Of a DNA stretch of 64,000 nt, positions 61,848 through 64,000 are shown in pieces. How positions within the stretch are numbered: the first letter of the stretch is position 1; every line of letters begins with the position of its first letter. The translations under genes were made by a program, and so were the position numbers. Location of the stretch: positions 5,185,127 to 5,249,126 of the forward strand of contig CM043790.1 in the NCBI GenBank assembly GCA_023974075.1, written 5' to 3'. This stretch comes from Chaenocephalus aceratus (Eukaryota > Chordata > Actinopteri > Perciformes > Channichthyidae). Below the pieces are notes generated by a model. It was not told the DNA's origin, did no database searches, and worked only from the letters and a program-made list of their open reading frames with translations.

Positions 61848-63262
61848 TTAAAGGTGGGGTAGGTACGTTTCAGAAACCGGCTCGAGATACACTTTTTGTT
61901 ATATTCCATGGAATGCTCTTAACATCCCGATAGCAATGAATATCTTAAGTGCTTTGACAAAAAATCCATAAAAAAATGTCATCTGTGGAAGCCGTAATAC
62001 TGTAAAAAGCACGATTTCCGCCCTGTCTGTCAGCCTTCCATCTCGTGCACGCACAAATGTATCTCGTGCCCTCATTGGGTGTGCCGTAATTGGGCGTGCA
62101 TTGCGCGTTCATGGAGAGGGGTCTGCCTGCAGACCTCCACTCTCAGGACAGTTCCGGTGCAGACCTCCACGCTCAGGACAGGAAGTGCACGCTAAGAATT
62201 CCAAAATAAAATCACCACTATCAGTACAGTGCCACTTTACTGACACTTATTATCTATATATATATATAGGTATATATTTATTTATATATATAAATACAAC
62301 ATCTTGTATTTTAGTTACACCCGCTAGACAACAGTGGAAGGTTCGAGAAACAACCGTGTTTGCCGGGTGCACCACGGCGGAGGTGGGGAGGTTCCAGCTG
62401 GGAACCTCCACCCCGCTGCGGAACCCGTGGGACTTGGTCACGTTTCATATTGGCCGGCCCGGGAAGGAAGAGACACCCAGAGTGGGGGAAGTCCCCCACC
62501 CCAACGCAGCACACCCTCCCAGCCATCAGAGTCGAACCCGCAGTTCGGAGGAACCGACCTCCAGAGCACCGGCACTAGGCCGGGCCGGCGTGGAGGCCCT
62601 CCGACAGTGTGTCGCGTTTGCCATTCAATCAGTGAGAGGAGAGGAGAAAAATGCAACAAAAATGGTCAAAATCCATTAATATATGAATGAGTTGGGTGGG
62701 GGTGGGGGGGCTGGACACCGGCAGTGGGGGGATACCCGAGACCGGGCAATGTCCCCGGTAGAAACCGGGTGAAATAGCCAAAATAATAAAATCGGGGGAA
62801 AGTGAAAAAAAGTGTCTGCAAAATAGGCACTCGTGAGGCGGGCAGAGTCCCCTGTCAACTCCCGTTACATTCCTCCATGGTGTCATTTGAGCGAAAAAAC
62901 TTTTACGAGAACCAGGCTGGGGGGGTCAAAAGGGCTTGACCAAGGCCGACCCAAAGTGCACGGTGGGCGGTCTCCATTGTGATTTGAAAACTTCCATCAA
63001 ACGAGTCCTTCGGTGGGCGGGAAAAAAACGCGTCAGAATCGTCACTTCCTGTACTGACAGTGGAGGTGTCCTGAGAGTGGAGGTCTGCACCGGAACTGTC
63101 CTGAGAGTGGAGGTCTGCAGGCAGGCTCCCATGCGTTCATGTGTGTTGGAGGAGGTGCTCTGTAAGGAAGTCTGAAGGAAGCGGCGGATTCTTTTCGGCT
63201 GTGTACTTTCAAATTTTAGTGCACTCGAGCCGGTTTCTGAAACTTACCTACCCCACCTTTAA
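61848..63262. mobile_element. TTAA-flanked element (long copy), interrupted
   Basis: AGGTGGGGTAGGTACG at 61852 and its complement ending at 63258 are the same terminal repeats as in the 8.2-kb copy, again with TTAA on both sides. Relative to the short copy it is inverted and contains a 1.0-kb insertion between two halves that otherwise align. Confidence 0.85.
62105..63141. mobile_element. Element with 9-bp TSD inserted in the TTAA element
   Basis: GCGTTCATG occurs at 62105-62113 and 63133-63141, exactly at the break in the host element, so it is the target duplication. The ends share CTGCCTGCAGACCTCCACTC with tandem GGACAGTTCCGGTGCAGACC motifs in inverted orientation. The 1.0-kb interior is GC-rich in the middle (62,330-62,620), with overlapping open frames that show no recognised domain. 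A 9-bp duplication with subterminal repeats fits a Mutator-like origin. Confidence 0.75.
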
Positions 63263-63518
63263 AGCCTCTTACACACCAAACTGACACCAAAGAATACGTC
63301 CCGACGGAACGTCGCCTCACGTTTCCTGCGTGTTGGCCATGTTTCGCACTGGAACACACCGCAAAGACTTCAGCCAACGGCCAAGTTGCACGTAGGAACT
63401 GCGCATGCGTGAGTGGCAATAACTCTCCTTACCAGCAGGCGGCGGTAGTGTGTAAGAGGCAACAACCGAAAGACAGACTGCATGATACACCGAGAGAAGA
63501 AGAACAGACTGCGTGATA

Positions 63519-64000
63519 TAAACCATAGATATATATAAACACTAGCTGGCTCAAGGGGGAGTCGCCAGCGTAGCTCACCGGCGGCCATCTTACCACAGTC
63601 AACAACTACTGCTACAGCTGTTGTAAGGTGAGTGATCTGCACAAAAATGCTCTTAACTCGCTGAAATCTTGACTGATTTACAAACGGTTTGTTTTATTAT
63701 AAACGTTATTAGCATGGCTATGATACAGGAGACAACAAGACATGTTGAAAAAAACAAGTTAATGATTATAATTATAAGTATGCATTATCATAACTACATC
63801 TTTGATGTTTATAACAAACCAAACCGTTTGAAAATTGAGCAATCTACGGTTATTTCAATAGTGCACCATAAACATAATGTTATGAATGAGCGAGCTGCCT
63901 GTGGCAAGATGGCCGCCATGTGGCAACGTCGGTCTCCATTGGCCAGCAGCGCGGGTGAGTCATCTAGTGTTTATATATATATCTGATATAAACCATGGAT
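63519..64000. mobile_element. Partial MITE at the window edge
   Basis: GATATAAACCATAGATATAT followed by ATAAACACTAG at 63519-63545 pairs with the complement at about 63,965-63,998, and GGCGGCCATCTTACC pairs with GGCAAGATGGCCGCC inside. The right terminus coincides with the window end, so the flank cannot be checked. Confidence 0.65.

Noticed and set aside
62101..62690. Overlapping frames of 118-192 residues in the GC-rich centre of the nested element
   Set aside because: Several frames on both strands are open at once because of GC richness. None shows a transposase, gag or other motif I recognise.
1..64000. tRNA, rRNA, snoRNA or microRNA genes
   Set aside because: I looked for tRNA-like boxes and intronic C/D-type motifs and saw none I could support by eye. 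A covariance-model scan would settle it.

Overview
This is a vertebrate nuclear window, almost certainly from a teleost (ray-finned) fish. The evidence is a multi-exon gene with GT-AG introns, abundant CA/GT microsatellites, and a dense population of fish-type DNA transposons (hAT, Tc1/mariner, TTAA-target and long-terminal-inverted-repeat elements). I see no operons, prokaryotic genes or CRISPR array. All coordinates, alignments and target-site duplications (TSDs) were read by eye.

The one complete host gene is on the plus strand: ppp6r3, the SAPS-domain regulatory subunit 3 of protein phosphatase 6. A CpG-rich promoter and noncoding exon 1 lie near 22,250-22,504 and a noncoding exon 2 at 25,399-25,555. 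Twenty-three coding exons run from 25,677 to 57,911 and all splice in phase to a predicted 917-residue protein. A 3' UTR follows, with AATAAA at 58,248. Two partial neighbours are proposed: a minus-strand first coding exon at 14,615-14,710 that resembles the N-terminus of Ric8a, and a plus-strand first coding exon of unknown identity at 61,552-61,666.

The left third (1-21,000) is almost entirely transposon. It holds degraded TTF-type zinc-finger (hAT-related) fragments, an element with TAGTA flanks, and a hAT with two miniature elements inside it. It also holds a 4.9-kb TTAA-flanked element with three 0.9-kb tandem repeats, a 2.9-kb element with long inverted arms and a 9-bp TSD (Mutator-like architecture), and a 1.0-kb hAT with a perfect 8-bp TSD. 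The ppp6r3 introns carry more: paired copies of one non-autonomous hAT, each with a perfect TSD and a BED-finger fragment; a hAT that is nearly one large hairpin; a 14-bp minisatellite; two nested BED-type hATs; and a decayed Tc1. The right end (61,850-64,000) holds a TTAA element interrupted by a second 9-bp-TSD element, then a partial miniature element cut by the window edge.

Functionally, ppp6r3 is the only gene with full support; its exons are intact and the repeats lie in introns and flanks. I did not find a new multi-gene system. The observations most worth pursuing are the two elements with 9-bp TSDs, the foldback hAT, the internally repeated TTAA element, and the CA-repeat tracts placed immediately after two ppp6r3 donor sites.
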